Source of the DNA: Metallyticus violacea
Taxonomy: Eukaryota > Arthropoda > Insecta > Mantodea > Metallyticidae
DNA: 64,000 nucleotides
Direction: 5' to 3'
Assembly: GCA_030762175.1 (NCBI GenBank)
Contig: CM060837.1
Location: 6,714,001-6,778,000 of the forward strand
The position numbers and the translations under genes were made by a program. Position 1 is the first letter of the stretch, and each line of letters opens with the position of its first letter. The notes under the pieces are model-generated. The model ran no database searches. It worked only from the letters and a program-made list of their open reading frames with translations, and was not told the DNA's origin. Below are positions 1 through 11,877 of this stretch, piece after piece.

Positions 1-2030
1 GTTTATGTAGATCGACAATCCTCTCTCACATTGATAGCAGCGGTGTTAGTGTCAACAAACTAATCTAGTACTCTCCCACCACTCCCTTGCAGTTCTAATT
101 CTTCCGCCTCTCACTTTTACTCAGACTGCTAATGATACTGGCCGCGGTAGCCAGTCTAAAATTTTGCTTTTTAAATGAATATATAATACTTATCAGGGAA
201 AATAGCCCGGTAAAGGCTATTTAGGGGGTAAGGAAAATTGGCCCTATCTAAAATTCCAATTGCGAGTCACAACTCCTGCCGCGTTATATCCTCCCTGTTT
301 ATTTCAAGTTGAAAAATTATGAGTCAAAATTCTTCTTAGACTTGGAATCATTATAAACTAAAAGTATCGTCTCCTACTTCCTTGTAGACAATGTTGTGGC
401 AGCATAAAAACAAGAACGTTGTTGGCTATTCAGAAATCAAACCCAAGTCTTTCCCTGCCTACCGTATTCATAACACTTGTCTTCTTGAGCACACTTCAAA
501 CGAAAGGTTTCCTTTTCTTCATTCATGAAACGCTTTACTTGCTATCATTAGAAGATCAAGATAATTTTACGAAAACTCCTGGTAACGATGTAAAACATTT
601 CTTTGCCATTGTTGAGCTCGCAGCTGTATGGCGAAGGGAGGGGGGCCTGCTTTTGTCAGCTGGTGGAGTTAGTCCCATTTAGAGATATAGCAACCCTTGA
701 AAAGATAAAGGGCAGAAGAAATCGAGGAAAAGTTTACTCTGCCGTAAAGGGAAAAGATAAAAAATAAAGGGACATATTTTGCATAGCTTGTTTGATCTCT
801 ATATTCCTCATCCCTTCCTTTTGTTCAATATTCCTCTTCTTTTTACTTCGCCTCTGCCTCTGATCTTACTTCTTACTTTTCAGAAAAGATAGAGAGATAT
901 ATTTCGTTTGGTGCTTTTATGTTACTCCTTAAATTGAAGATTTCGCAATGTACTTTGGAAATTATGGAGCAAATGCGTAACACTCTCAAAGAACTTTCCG
1001 TTGAATAGAAACTGAAATTGTTTCTGTTTCGTTGTATTGCATTTATCATACACTTACGTGATGTACACAAACAGCTGATAACAAAACCTTAGTGCTTTCT
1101 GTTCCAATAATTCAATGAGTTCGATCTGAATTCTTTATTCCTAGTTCTTTGGTATGCTATTAGACCAGTTTTGAATAATTACAGAGTGTTGCCAGTTCAA
1201 ATTAACCATACATACCGAAATGAAAGAAAAGTTTGAGTGGTTCATGGTTTTTACTTTAATTACTGCAACTCTACTATGCCACTGCTAAGCATTGTGCTAT
1301 GGTTACCGAAAGTGTAGCTTCTGGCCCTAAATGGTCTGCGGGTGGTGGTTAGAGTTGATCTACGTCTTTCGTGCCTCATCTTTTGGCTTTTCTGGTTTCA
1401 CCCGACCTGGTGGTCGCTGAGGAATTGGTAAGCTTCTTATATTTTTTGTGATCGTCGACCATCACTTTTGGGGTTAAATAATGAATTGTTGGTTTAAAAA
1501 CTTTCACATTGACTTGGGTAAAAGCAAATAATAGGATGATAACCTATCTATTGTTGGACAATAATGTGTACAAAAATGTAACTAACGTAACTGGCAACAA
1601 TGAACCTTAAGCTATCGAATATGCGTCTGTTGAGTTCAGTCCTGTGTCAACAGCTGTTGAAAAATCATGAATACTTCTAAACTCGCTGTAGTTAATTTTG
1701 AGAAATCCGGACACAATTTTCTGGCAAATATTTTATTTGAATTCTTGCATGGTGTGCGAGTTTGTTATAGACACGACATTTTTAATTACTCCAGAGATAA
1801 TAATAATAGACTATTAAATTTAGTAACATTTTTTTACAAACCCATATGAAATGCTCTTGTTTTGTAAAACGACGAAGAACTTTTCTAGGAGAATTCTCTA
1901 AACGATTACAATGCCATGGGTTTTTTTTTCTTTGTTTTTCTTTTATAGGCTGGACACTTTCAGTTTCCTGAAATTTATTTTACAGATTAATGCCAAGTTT
2001 TACGACCTGGAGCGTCTATACCCGGGAATC
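1..2030. other. AT-rich region without a recognisable gene
   Basis: I see no coding domain, RNA gene or familiar repeat here. The longest open frame with a start (419-682, plus, 87 codons) has low-complexity content and no motif I know. A short perfect hairpin (aatagcc / ggctatt around a 7-base loop) lies near 202-222. It is most likely intergenic or intronic DNA. Confidence 0.5.
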
Positions 2031-2034
2031 TTGA

Positions 2035-2190
2035 AAAGCCTTCGATGAAATGAACAACACAGCACACACCCGGGAACAGCTGACTGCGAATGTCAGAAAG
2101 GTCAATAAGTAAGCAAGCAGGCCTGCTACCACTTCCAAAGTGCGGCAAACAAATCGCAGCTCACTAATAAGAGGAAAGCATCACTGATCG
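2035..2190 (-). mobile_element. Fragment of the repeat also at 19.7 kb and 49.2 kb (family D)
   Basis: Read on the minus strand, this stretch holds a gtttgccgcact box, a tgcttgcttacttatt stretch and cagctgttcccgggtgtgtg in the same order as the start of the plus-strand repeats at about 19,680 and 49,240. Only the leading part is present; the transposase-derived part of those copies is missing. Three copies with the same order show it is a dispersed repeat. Its class is inferred from the longer copies. Confidence 0.5.
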
Positions 2191-2199
2191 CGGTTGTAT

Positions 2200-3410
2200 G
2201 TGGTTTTTAAATGTATTTAAAACATTATCGTAATCCATTCTTCGTTCGCGTTACTGATTTAGTTGAGGTACATTTCTCATTTCTAATATTTAATTTTTGC
2301 TTTCTAAAGTTTATTCTACACTTTGTGCTAGCGAAGCAGTACTCCGAAAGTGAAATACTTGCAGAATCCAGGCAACAATACTTTACCACGAAATGAATGT
2401 TTACAGTTATTCTATAGTAATTGAAATCGGATAAGGTTATGATTTTTTCATAATTTCATTAAATTTTTATTTTAACCATTGATTGCTAATATTGTTTTAA
2501 AACCCGGTACTAAACACCAAATGTAAAATTCACCAATATTTTATTCCGTATGGTATCTCGGGGGCACGAATTTCTAGCTGGGGGTGCTTCTACAATTGTC
2601 GTTACAGGGTGGCATTCCGTTTTGGTTTACAATTGTGTAAAATGCTAATTGAATCATCAGCTGTGATGTTTTCTCCCCTCCAAAGGGTTTCATTACATCA
2701 TTCCGCGGTCAGGTTTATTGCAATGGTGAGCCCCATGGATCCTCTAACGACTTTTAGTGCAATCCCCAGAGCAGGTTGTATAACCGAAACGGAAATTGAA
2801 TTGCGGCGCTGAAAGCCTATGCAACACTGCCAAACCCCCCTCCACGTCGCGCCAGCTATATATCCCGGGGTATAGTCAGCCTTAATAGAGGCGGGCTCAT
2901 CGAAATACACAACGTATGCTGTTGGCCACTTTAATCGCTAGCCCCCTTCAACAAGTATGTACATACACAGTGGTGGATTGGCATAACTTACTTGTATATA
3001 TTTACATTCTGTAGTGACATCATTACAATGGAAATTTGGTACAAATAGGCTGATTGGTTTACAAGTTCACGTAAAAAAATATAAGAACGTTATTGGGTAG
3101 GCATTAAGTTTTAATTTCATGCGTAAACTCTCTGTTAATTGCCTCTATATGCAAATCAGTCACGTAAAACAACAAACTTTAGTAACGGAGAATTAGTTTG
3201 TTTAATTTATAACAGCACCCTCGGTTTGTGATACTCAGTTTGAGCCCATTGGAGAATTATAATTCATGTGCAACACTTTTATAAACTGTAGTATTATTTA
3301 AATGTTATGAAACGGTGGATTTATTTCTATTGCGATTGAGTAGCAAAATAAAGGTTGTTCATTAAAGAATGATATACGTATTGTGACAGCATACGTTTAC
3401 ACGTTGAAAC
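2200..3410. other. No gene seen; contains a GC-richer block
   Basis: About 2,560-2,945 is clearly richer in G, C and CpG than its surroundings and has open frames on both strands (2,609-2,812 plus; 2,698-2,910 minus). Neither matches a family I know. A tatatatcccgggg stretch sits near 2,860. It could be part of an unrecognised repeat, an exon or a promoter. The rest is AT-rich. Confidence 0.35.
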
Positions 3411-3414
3411 AGAA

Positions 3415-3815
3415 AATATCCGACTTAAAGCTGATAGCAGTTGTTTAATCATATTAATTTAATAAGTTCATTTTCAAATGTTTTATATTAGGTAAAGGGT
3501 ATAATGCTAAATACAAAATCCCACACTTTTAATAGTAATAGTTATTTAGCTATATTAATTTAAGAAGTTCGTTTGCATATATTATTACGTAAGATAAAGT
3601 CCATAATATTCGATTTAAAGCTCCAAACATCCATTGATAATGTTTTTATTCATATAAATTTAATAAGTTCATTTGCATATGTTTTTATGTTAGATAACGG
3701 CTTTAATTTTCAACTCAAATAGCAAATATTCGTTGGTAATACGTTTTAAATCGTATAAATCTATTAAGCTCATTTGTACAGATTTAATGTATCAGACAGG
3801 GCTATTACAATGTAT
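3415..3815. repeat. Diverged ~100-bp tandem repeat, four units
   Basis: The block 'atattaatttaataagttc' followed by 'atttgcatatgtttttatg' recurs with changes. The anchor aagttc/aagctc begins at 3464, 3565, 3665 and 3766, so the periods are 101, 100 and 101 bases. A second anchor, 'cgatttaaagct', precedes each block where preserved (about 3,421 and 3,610). The units are well diverged and very AT-rich, so this is an old array. Confidence 0.75.
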
Positions 3816-4949
3816 GTCTTAATGTTTGTTTGTTGGCCTTAATGACAATATTTATAATATAAAAATGTAACGGTTCAAAGGAACACGTACATAGCCAAGA
3901 ATATGAAAAGATTAAAACTAGAGATTAGAAAAATAAGTGAATCAACCAATGGCAAGAGTAACAACATCAATAATGTGTAGCAGAATGAAACAAGAGACAA
4001 ACAGCTTTATTGCGACTAAATAGAAATTAACGAATTTCATTCGCTTAGTAAACATATGTTGAAAATATAATGCATTGTGACGTATATTATTATTACAATA
4101 CTATTGGAATAAGTGAAGGTGTTCTTCTTAAACTTTATTAAATATGAGTTGGATTCAGTCGAGAGAAGTCATGTTTTAAATTCCTTTAGCAAAAATCGTG
4201 GTTCGTACTCCGTAAAGTTAAAATCCAGATTTAACATTACTTAAGTGACGATTAATATTTTGTGAAAGAAATTACAAAATTATTATTTGTAGTGAATGAT
4301 AGCAGTTATTATTTTGAACTAATATTTATATAGGAAAATAGTATACGAGCTACAACAGGACAAAAAAGAACACAGTTTTCGGGAGAGAAATATAAATTAT
4401 ATCACGTCTGTCGCGTATTCTATCTGCATATAATAATATTCTCAGAGTATATCGCAATCAGAAAAGTGTGCTGTTGTGTGGGAATAACAAAACATTAATA
4501 AACTCCGTAGATTTCTATCCGTTGTGATTTTAATATACTTAAAGTCACACCCCTTTCACCCCAGAAGTGCCAATCGGAAAAAATCCTGCTATAATAACAA
4601 ACCCTGAACTAGCCAAGCTTATTGTGGTGGTAGTTAGGAACGGCGCTAACGCCTACGACGACACATAATTTGGCATCCAACGCCTACGTGGCGTCCCTTA
4701 ATTCCGCTACATCATCCTCATAATTTTGATGGGAGCACGAGAAACATACCTCATATTGATTGTTGTGAAATATTCAACAACAACATTTTTTATGTGTGGC
4801 CTTTTGGGTGTGACAAAGTCTTGCACATTTTCCAGGACATATCGTAGTATTGCGCAGCTATAGTTGTGTGTTCAGGCACATTATCGACTTAAACCATTCC
4901 TTGAAAATCAAAAATTGAGATCACCACAACATTCATACCAGAAGTAAAC

Positions 4950-4985
<36 letters not shown>

Positions 4986-5735
4986 GGTGCTCATAGACAT
5001 TTCTACATAAGCTTCGCTGTTTATTCTCAGGATCGAAATGATGTAGCTAAGTGATTACCTTTGAAAGAAATTCCGTATTTTCCTGTAGTAGTCTTGCAAC
5101 CGACCGTGCACAAACACCTCTCATGTGCAACGTTTGAGTTACCAACGAGTGCGTGGCACCGAGTAGTATTTCAGAGTTTCTGAAAGTGTTCCTAATGTTA
5201 TTCGAGATTCTCTCTAATAATGACAACAACAGTATTAATATTTTCTTTCTTTAAAATTGACTGCCTCCACTCTTTAAACATTTTAAAGCATATTGGAGCT
5301 GTGCTAAAGGGGAGAACAAACCCTCCATCTTTCTCCTGTAGCATCGCATAGACCTCAGCCGAACGTTTCTTAAGACTAAAGCACAATTTCAGAGCAGCAT
5401 ATTGGTCGTTTAGGCGGGGAGTTACACATCTCTCACAGGCGGGAACCGGAAGTCACAACAATTAAATTAGTACTAATGTACATTAGACTAAAGAAAAGTT
5501 TGTTAAAATGTATGGTTATACTTCCTTGAACAGTCCTCGTAAATCGTGAAATGGGGCAATTTTTGCTTGTGTTAAAAAAATAATACAGAGAGGTCGTTTG
5601 ACGCGCGGCCGGTTTAACAAGTGTTTGCTTGGCACCAGGAAGCACGCTGTTTATTCAAACACTTAGAATTCTCATGAAACTACAACTACAATAATCACAT
5701 ACCCTCGTCACAGAAGATGTGGAAATGATGTCCTT
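3816..5735. other. No gene seen
   Basis: AT-rich sequence with short open frames only. A GC-richer island at about 4,620-4,710 holds imperfectly repeated blocks (aacggcgctaacgcctacg and ccaacgcctacgtggcg). Minus-strand frames at 5,047-5,229, 5,198-5,386 and 5,433-5,645 show no motif I can name. Confidence 0.4.
4956..4984. repeat. (GT)n microsatellite
   Basis: About fourteen uninterrupted GT units, read directly from the sequence. Confidence 0.95.
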
Positions 5736-5739
5736 GTGT

Positions 5740-5890
5740 CCCCGCACTTCACTGACGCCTTTTTATAAAATTTGCATTAACACTCATTAATTCTTCTTCT
5801 AAAATCCCAGAGCATTCTCTTCTTATATTGTCTTTCAGTTCTTCCAACGTATGGTACGCACAGTACAGGTTGAGATGTTGGCAATAAAAT
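5740..5890 (-). pseudogene. C-terminal scrap of an IS630/Tc1/mariner-type transposase
   Basis: The minus strand reads TLEELKDNIRRECSGILEEE, then VNANFIKRR, then GHHF. Transposases of one arthropod group end this way: an 'ELKDNIRRE' helix, 'ANF.RR', then a histidine pair near the stop. Only about 45 residues remain and the reading is interrupted by a stop. It faces away from the plus-strand relic that begins 50 bases later and looks like the same family. Confidence 0.6.
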
Positions 5891-5939
5891 ATATTTGCTC
5901 CAGCTCTATGTCACCGGTCGTTGTTTTGTACAGTTTGAA

Positions 5940-6960
5940 GCGTTAGAAGACATGTTTGCTTTGAACTTCTATCGAATTACATTCAAAGTGCGTGTGCTGT
6001 ATGTGCATTTAATTTAGACAATTGAAATGCCGACTGAAAGTTTACTCCACAACAACGAATATTTATATCAAAACAGATTCATGACGACAAGTGTACAGGC
6101 AATTTGTAGATAGATTCCCCGGCATTTGACCTCCACAGTTAGAAACCTTGTCAATGGATTTAAAGAAACGGGGTCGCCGACTCCAAAATTCGTACATCTA
6201 AATGTAGGTTTCTATCAGAAGAATAGCTGGATGATATTGGGGCATCACTTTGGAAATTACCCTAATCAATCTTTACGACGTGTAACACAATAGGCTTGTC
6301 AAAAACTTCAGTGCATTCGGCTAATAAACTTTTAACATTAATGCCTTTACAGAGTTTATTACAGCCTAAAAAATTCTGTAAATGGGTTTTACAGAACATT
6401 CATGACGGTGTTGTTCAATCATTTTCTCTCATGAAGCATGGTTCCATTTACGTGGTTACGTATGTGCATAGAACAATAGAATCTGGCGCACAGAAAATCC
6501 AGTTAAAATTCCTGTGCACGACGAAAAGATTTGTGTATGGTGTCATAACAGCAAATCAAATAATAGCGCCTTTATTTTTTAAGATGTAATTTTGGAGAGG
6601 TATCGTAATCAAATATTCGCATATTTTTAAATAATTAACTGATCATCAGAAACAATATGCATATTTTCAACAAGATTTCGCCACAGCCCATACTGACCAT
6701 GATTCTTTAAGGATATAAAGGAGTTTTTGAAGGCAGAATTATTTCTAAAGGGTTATGACTCGCATGTTCCCCAAATCTTACTGCTTGCGATTGTTATTTG
6801 TGGGGAATCCTAAAAAGTAGTCTATTGAAATTATCCACACACTGTAAGGGAACCAAAAGATAATATAAGAGCATAAATTAGAAAAACTTCTGAGTGTAAA
6901 TGCAACTATCGTAACAGGTTAGTGAAATAATGGTATGATTATGTGCATGCCATAGATTAA
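5940..6960 (+). pseudogene. Decayed IS630/Tc1/mariner-type transposase
   Basis: Fragments of one transposase occur in order across several frames. First comes a helix-turn-helix linker, VNGFKETGSPTP (about 6,150). Next is KFCKWVLQNIHDGVV (about 6,380), the segment just before the first catalytic Asp in this family. Then comes a VYGVITANQIIAPLFF stretch (about 6,530-6,585), typical of the strand after it, and ISKGL near 6,745 with CDCYLWGILKS near 6,800. Stops and frameshifts lie throughout, and I cannot find an intact catalytic triad. The 97-codon open frame at 6,296-6,589 is a surviving piece, not a gene. Copies of related sequence are at 19.9 kb and 49.4 kb. Confidence 0.7.
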
Positions 6961-7850
6961 TGAAAGTTTATGAGTAGAATACTCCGGAAATTCACAACTA
7001 GAATGCCGCTGCATAGTTAGCGCTCTACCGGCTTTCTGTCATCCGCTTTCTCGGATCAAACGTTACCGAACTCGCTGTGTTTCGATAGTTCGTCCATTTT
7101 GGAATAAAATGACATATTTATGCCGGCGAACATTGCCGCTTAATAACAATTAATTTAAAGTGTACACTTTTTGTTAAATTAGAGTAAAAACGCCTCCACC
7201 AACTCATCAACATATTATCATTATGGCCCGTTTGCCTAGCCTCATAAAGCGAAGCTCTCATACCTGCCGTTTTATTGGACGTTAGTACTGACATGTTTAT
7301 CATACAAGCTGCGACACATGCCGCCCATGTTTACGGACGTCACTATTAGAAACCCCCTCGCGAATTTTTCTGCTCACCCCCACTTTGAAACTGCGTTGGT
7401 ATAATGCGTCATTACAACGCTCCAGAGTTTCTGTCAATCAGTGGATGTGTTTCACGCCGTGAGTATAAAACATTTCATAGGGTAGATAAAGGCTCTTGCT
7501 GTAAATAACGAGCCTTAATCGCTCTTTCACTGCGCTTTTTATGTGCCCACTTCATGCTGGTATACAAACAGCAAAACAGCTGTGCCCTGCATATGAAACT
7601 TTTCTCGCTTTCGGTGAAATATGAGGTCTAAATATGCTTTGTATCATAGGTACCCAAATTGAAAGTTGTTCAAATTCGTTCTTTTCTTATAAAAACAAAT
7701 AAATTATTTAATAAGAACATACTTGAGTTGAACATTATTTATTATTCATAATAAGAGATAAAACATATAAACAATGAAAAATAAAAAGAGAATAAAATAA
7801 AAACACAAGAAGAAGAAAGTATAAAATGTTAAAAATACCTATAAAATATA
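6961..7850. other. No gene seen; possible TATA element
   Basis: Between 7,320 and 7,480 the sequence is somewhat GC-richer and contains 'gtgagtataaaacatttc' (about 7,458-7,475), which could serve as a TATA box. Nothing downstream reads as an exon. The segment 'ttctcggatcaaacg' near 7,051 recurs near 29,009, so part of this may be repetitive. Confidence 0.3.
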
Positions 7851-7854
7851 AAAT

Positions 7855-8165
7855 AGTCCCGTTAGCTGGATTCAGTCAATTTGCCCCCCCCCCCCCCACA
7901 ACCCCGTAACCGGTTATCAGTCTTTTCAGACCTGAACTGTCTCACTTTTATCAGAAATGCACCTAAACTTTCCCCATCTCCCTTGCCTGTCAACAGAGTC
8001 CAGCATGACCATCTCCCTCTGTTCGATCCAGTAAAAGAAGTGCGGAATATACCTTTCCCTCCATTCTTGCGTACCTTTACATTCAGCCAGTATATGATGT
8101 GTTCATGATTTCCCCTCCTCACAGATGGGAAAATTCTGAGCTCATATTCGTGAGTGACGTTAATC
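7855..8165 (-). mobile_element. Probable 3' end of a non-LTR retrotransposon
   Basis: On the minus strand one frame reads FPICEEGKS, then THHILAECKGTQEWRE. This resembles the Cys/His segment (C..C..H..C) near the C-terminus of R1-, I- and Jockey-type LINE proteins, where a 'H.L..C....W' pattern follows a cysteine pair. Here the first Cys is not visible and one frameshift is needed. A stop-containing tail and AT-rich trailer follow. The 101-codon minus frame at 7,862-8,167 is the neighbouring frame. The run of 16 C at about 7,883 lies inside it. Confidence 0.4.
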
Positions 8166-8189
8166 ATTCGCTATGCCGTACAAGGAAAG

Positions 8190-9060
8190 GCCTACAATGT
8201 CACCCAAGGCTACCTTGGGCAAATTTAATAAATCCGTGGTACGCAGGACAATAAATTATTTTTAATTATTGAAAAATGTAGACCAATACTAAACAAAGTG
8301 GATACAGGCTCAAACTTCGATGGCAATATTTCAACACTGCACAAAATAATTATGGCTGTGAGTTTCCGCTGGAGAAAAACCAAAAATAACAACGGAAATT
8401 AGTGGAAACATCCGGGAGGAAAGAATCACTTACTTGAAAATCATGAACAGATACAGAGAAGAAGGTCGTCCCATGATCTTCATGGACGAAACCTGTGTTC
8501 ATAGTTCATTCACAACCCCATCGGCTTGGAACGATGATTCTATGAGGGAACTCATGAGTTCCGGCGGCGAAAGGACGAAGGTTGATTGTGCCAAATGCAG
8601 GAAGTGAAGATGTTTTCGTTAAAACTGTATATCTATGTCCCAAGGCTCAACAGAAAAGTGGTGATATGAAGAGAACGACTTATTCCTAACCTTCCTCCTT
8701 ACAATGTCCTTGAAATCGACAATGCATCCGGAACAACGGCTTCAAGAAAGCGGCAACTTGAATTATTGAATAACAACTAGAGCTATACAAATTGGTAAAA
8801 AGTTAAATCCAAAGACACTACATACAAAAACCATGCAGTCGTACGCCATCCACACTACTTCACCCGTAGAGTTAATATGGGGCAAAGTGAAAAACTGTTA
8901 GGTTTCTTATAAATTATCTTATAAAATTACTAGATGAAAAAAGTTCATCAATTACAAAAGAAGATTGAAAACGCTGCTGTGAAAAGGTGAAGAGGACATG
9001 AAGGCAGTGACTGTGATGAAAACAGTGAAACAAGTGCAGGAAGTGGTAACGAAACCATAG
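8190..9060 (+). pseudogene. Decayed Tc1-like transposase (DDE_3 type)
   Basis: Conserved blocks occur in order in shifting frames: FNKSVVRRTINYF (about 8,225-8,265) in the region before the catalytic core, REERITYLKIMNRYREE (about 8,415-8,462), then RPMIFMDETCVHSSF with the first catalytic Asp. NLPPYNVLEIDNAS (about 8,688-8,728) carries the second Asp and PVELIWGKVKN (about 8,866-8,898) the Glu. So D, D and E are all recognisable although the frame is broken several times. A glutamate/aspartate/serine-rich tail follows (about 9,000-9,060), as in the relic at 36.5 kb. This family encodes cut-and-paste transposases. The copy is dead. Confidence 0.8.
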
Positions 9061-9394
9061 ATTAACATAGCTTCCTTGCAAATCATCGCAGGAGAGCACA
9101 GCTGTGCCGCTCTCATCATTCTGTTTCCATATCAACAGTCACTTGTTTATTTCAATCGTAAAGCTGAGATGTTACCTGCACCACCAGTTTCCCAGAATTG
9201 TTTCGCTCAAATCCGTACAAGGTCATTCGCCAGCATTAAAAATACATCTGAGCGTAAACCTTCCTCTGTAAACTATGCTGGCCTTATCTAAAGAACAGCA
9301 GGTGAAAGAATCCTCGGGTGTTTCGGAGTATGGTGATTTTTTTACGCTTGAATCTTGAACTATTTCGATCACAAACCAAGTTTCCTTGACATTT

Positions 9395-9648
9395 GGGTGG
9401 GTTCGATCCCGGTCAGGACTAATGAATTTTTTCGGGTGTAAAAATCCTAAGTGTGGGTTCCTTCGGAAGGGAAGTAAAGCCGTGGGTCCTGTGTCGTACA
9501 TTTACGGCACTATAAAGAACCTCAGGGCTGAAAAAAGAGGCTTTTGAGCGAAATTTCCTGGCCGTTTCACGCCCTAAATTGAACGGGACGCTGATGATCT
9601 GAGGTGTTAAAGAGCGTCCGTAAATAAATCAATCAAAAAAAAAACTTA
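9395..9648 (+). mobile_element. SINE family A, 5'-truncated
   Basis: It begins inside the tRNA-like head at the B-box (gggttcgatcccgg) and continues through the conserved body: cttcggaagggaagtaaagc, a tcgtacatttacggca box, a 'gacgctgatgatctga' segment and the 3' end gtccgtaaataaatcaatca plus an A-rich tail. The A-box half of the head is lost or diverged. The minus-strand frame at 9,223-9,501 is only the reverse reading of this repeat. Confidence 0.85.
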
Positions 9649-9949
9649 ACATTTGGTTCATTTTGGTGGCAGAGAACGAGTAGATGCAACCGTATATGTA
9701 ATCAAAAAATGACAGCCTTGCTTTTCCTTTGTCTAAGATGTATGCAGCTCGCCTCGGCAGAAGAAATCAATTGTTCTTCAAGGAATAATGATCAATACTT
9801 TTTTCATTATTATTTAATACCAAAGACTTTAAGTTCAGATAGAAATGCACAACATTTTGCCACTTTGCATATGACCATCCAAATATGCACACTGGTTTTC
9901 TGAAAATTCCTTAAGTTTTTGAAGATTCTCAAATGATTTTTTTTTTTAA

Positions 9950-10232
9950 TTGAATGTGTCCTAACGCTCATTTTTACTACTGAGGCACCACAGGCGGTGA
10001 ACACTGATGATACATGAGATGAAATGATATATTGGGAAAGGATTTATTTTAAAGGAAGGAAACGTTCCAGGCCTAAGTTTAGGGTACCTCCCCGGTATTT
10101 TCCATTTATGAGGACTGAGGAAAACCTGGAAAAAACCTGTCAGGGAGGACGGTCCTGGCGGTATTCGAACCGCAGACACTCCGCTGACGAGTCCGCGCCT
10201 TAACGACCTTGGCCACCCATAACGGTCCTAAT
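9950..10232 (-). mobile_element. SINE family B, near full length
   Basis: Read on the minus strand it starts with a tRNA Leu/Ser-like head: ggtcgttaaggcgcggac, then a B-box ggttcgaataccgcc. The body follows, with gtcctccctgaca, 'aatgccgggg'-like core and 'ggcctggaacgtttcc'. The 3' end is gtgcctcagtagtaaaaa. The T-run at 9,935 on the plus strand is its poly-A tail. A polymerase III promoter is implied by the A and B boxes. Confidence 0.9.
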
Positions 10233-10419
10233 GAACGGAACGGAACCTTATAAAGAACTCGAAATGTTCCACTAACCGCAGTTGTCACAGAGAATAATTG
10301 TGATTTCTTAATGTGTTCATTAATACCCTTAATCGTTAATACAACTCACGCCCATGCCTGTTCCACTTTCAGATATCAGAGTACCCAACTAACTTAGTTT
10401 TCGTCATGTCCATTCTCAC

Positions 10420-10910
10420 TCCCTAATCAGAATTTAACATGTTAGAAGTATGCCGGCCATTTTTCCCCCGCTGTCCATTCGCCGGTTTCTCTTGTACATT
10501 GAAATTCATGTGGTATGAAATGAAAAGCGTCGGTATAGGACATTTCTGTGGTCGTAAAAACCCCTGGAGGTTTCCCCGAGGTGAGACGGGCGGACGGGGA
10601 AATTTACGCTATATGGCAGGGGTGTCCAAACCTGAGGCGTTTGAAAGGTATCGACCAGCTGTTAGACCTTCACAAAACAAGGTATAGAGTCAGATTTAAT
10701 CAGTTTATTATTCATTTTGAATGAATACATTTTGTACATTTTCTCCATAGCATTTTGAACATATGTACTGCGCATAAAAATAAATGTCAAAGAAAATACA
10801 AAGAAAATACTCGGCCAAAGCAGGAAAAGAAAATGTGTAGGTCTCTGGTTAAAACCGCATGAATTAAAAAACACAGCCCTAAAAATTTAAATTGATTTAT
10901 ACAAACCTAT
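10420..10910. other. No gene seen; GC-richer patch
   Basis: 10,440-10,680 is richer in G and C and open in one plus frame (82 codons). The frame shows no motif I know. It contains a hAT-like terminal sequence listed separately. The minus frame at 10,662-10,874 is hydrophobic but unrecognised. Confidence 0.3.
10617..10632. mobile_element. Possible hAT transposon end
   Basis: The 16 bases caggggtgtccaaacc match the start that many hAT (Charlie-type) elements share, 'CAGGGGTGTCCAAAC'. I do not find the matching inverted end nearby, and no hAT transposase is visible. This is a motif match only. Confidence 0.3.
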
Positions 10911-10914
10911 CAAG

Positions 10915-11290
10915 AACCGCTCTGAGCGGGTTGGCATAGGCAGTAATGCCCAGGACTCGCTTTAGGAAGATCCTGAGTTCAATTCCCGTTGTTACGACCA
11001 TCCTAGTCAGGCGAATACTAAGAATGACGTTTACATTCCATGGTTTTATGTTCTTCCATTTCATATCATTTTATTCCGTTGGTTCTGTTACAAGGTCGAA
11101 AGTGTCAGTGTAAGGTGAACTGGCGCGGCGTGATAGTGGCTTGCGCTTTGAAAAGGTTTCTGCTCCGACGTTTGGAATAGAAGCTGACCCCTTACGTCAT
11201 CCCTTCCTCCCGGAGGTGCTCTCATTCAGGGCGTAGGCACAAAAGACCAACCATGAGCAAGGCTGAAATATCGAAACTGTCTTCTCCCCC
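10915..11290 (+). mobile_element. SINE family C
   Basis: A tRNA-like head lies at about 10,920-10,985: an A-box-like ggttggcataggc, then a B-box gagttcaattcccg. After it come tcaggcgaatactaag and a body (ccatttcatatcattttatt, ggttctgttacaagg, gagcaaggctgaa). The same body occurs on the minus strand at 40.9-41.2 kb, which proves dispersal. The 'ggcgaat' core resembles the core of family B. Confidence 0.7.
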
Positions 11291-11604
11291 CCTAGAACAT
11301 CCACCCATCAAACACTCAAGACTTAGCTATGAGATTTATTGGAAAAGTTCGTTAAATGCCCATTAATTGGCGTTGAGTGGCATGATTGTTATTGCTAGTT
11401 ATTGGCAACAGTGAGAAAACACCCAACTGTACAGAAATTAAGATTCTGCAACTATCAGACATTATGGGAAGATTTTATAATGCATCTTTTTGTACTTTTT
11501 AATTTTGTCTGTTATTTGTTTCCTTATTTTTGTTTTTATTCCGTTATTGTAGTTAAGAGCTTTATTGGCTGCAATAAGAATTGATTGTTGCATTACCCCT
11601 AGAC

Positions 11605-11630
11605 AGCCACAAGGGGCTGAGGTCGTTAAG
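11605..11630 (+). mobile_element. SINE family B head, interrupted
   Basis: gctgaggtcgttaaggta matches the first part of the family B head in plus orientation. It stops abruptly where the minus-strand SINE begins. It is probably the left part of the copy that resumes at about 11,880. Confidence 0.6.
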
Positions 11631-11634
11631 GTAT

Positions 11635-11872
11635 TTTTTAATAATGTTTAACACCCGTTTTTACTACTCAGGTACCACAGGAGGTGAACACTGATGATAC
11701 GTGAGATGAAATGATATATTGGGAAAGGATTTTTTTATAAGGAAGGAAGCGTTCCAGGACTGAGGAAAACCTGAAAAAGCCTCAATCAGGGAGGACTTTC
11801 CTAGTGGGATTCCAACCCCAGGCCTCACACTCACGAGTCCGTGCCTTACATCGGCCACCCGTGGCAGTCCGA
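11635..11872 (-). mobile_element. SINE family B, inserted in another family B copy
   Basis: The copy reads on the minus strand from the head (gccacgggtggcc region at 11,855-11,870) to the 3' end at 11,650 (cgtttttactactcagg in the plus reading). It lacks a segment of the body around the 'ggcaaatgccgggg' core. It separates two plus-strand parts of a second SINE B. Confidence 0.85.
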
Positions 11873-11877
11873 TTAGG

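Noticed and set aside
7862..8167. A 101-codon glycine-ended minus-strand gene
   Set aside because: The glycine run comes from a C tract, and the neighbouring frame carries a LINE-like zinc motif, so this is repeat DNA.
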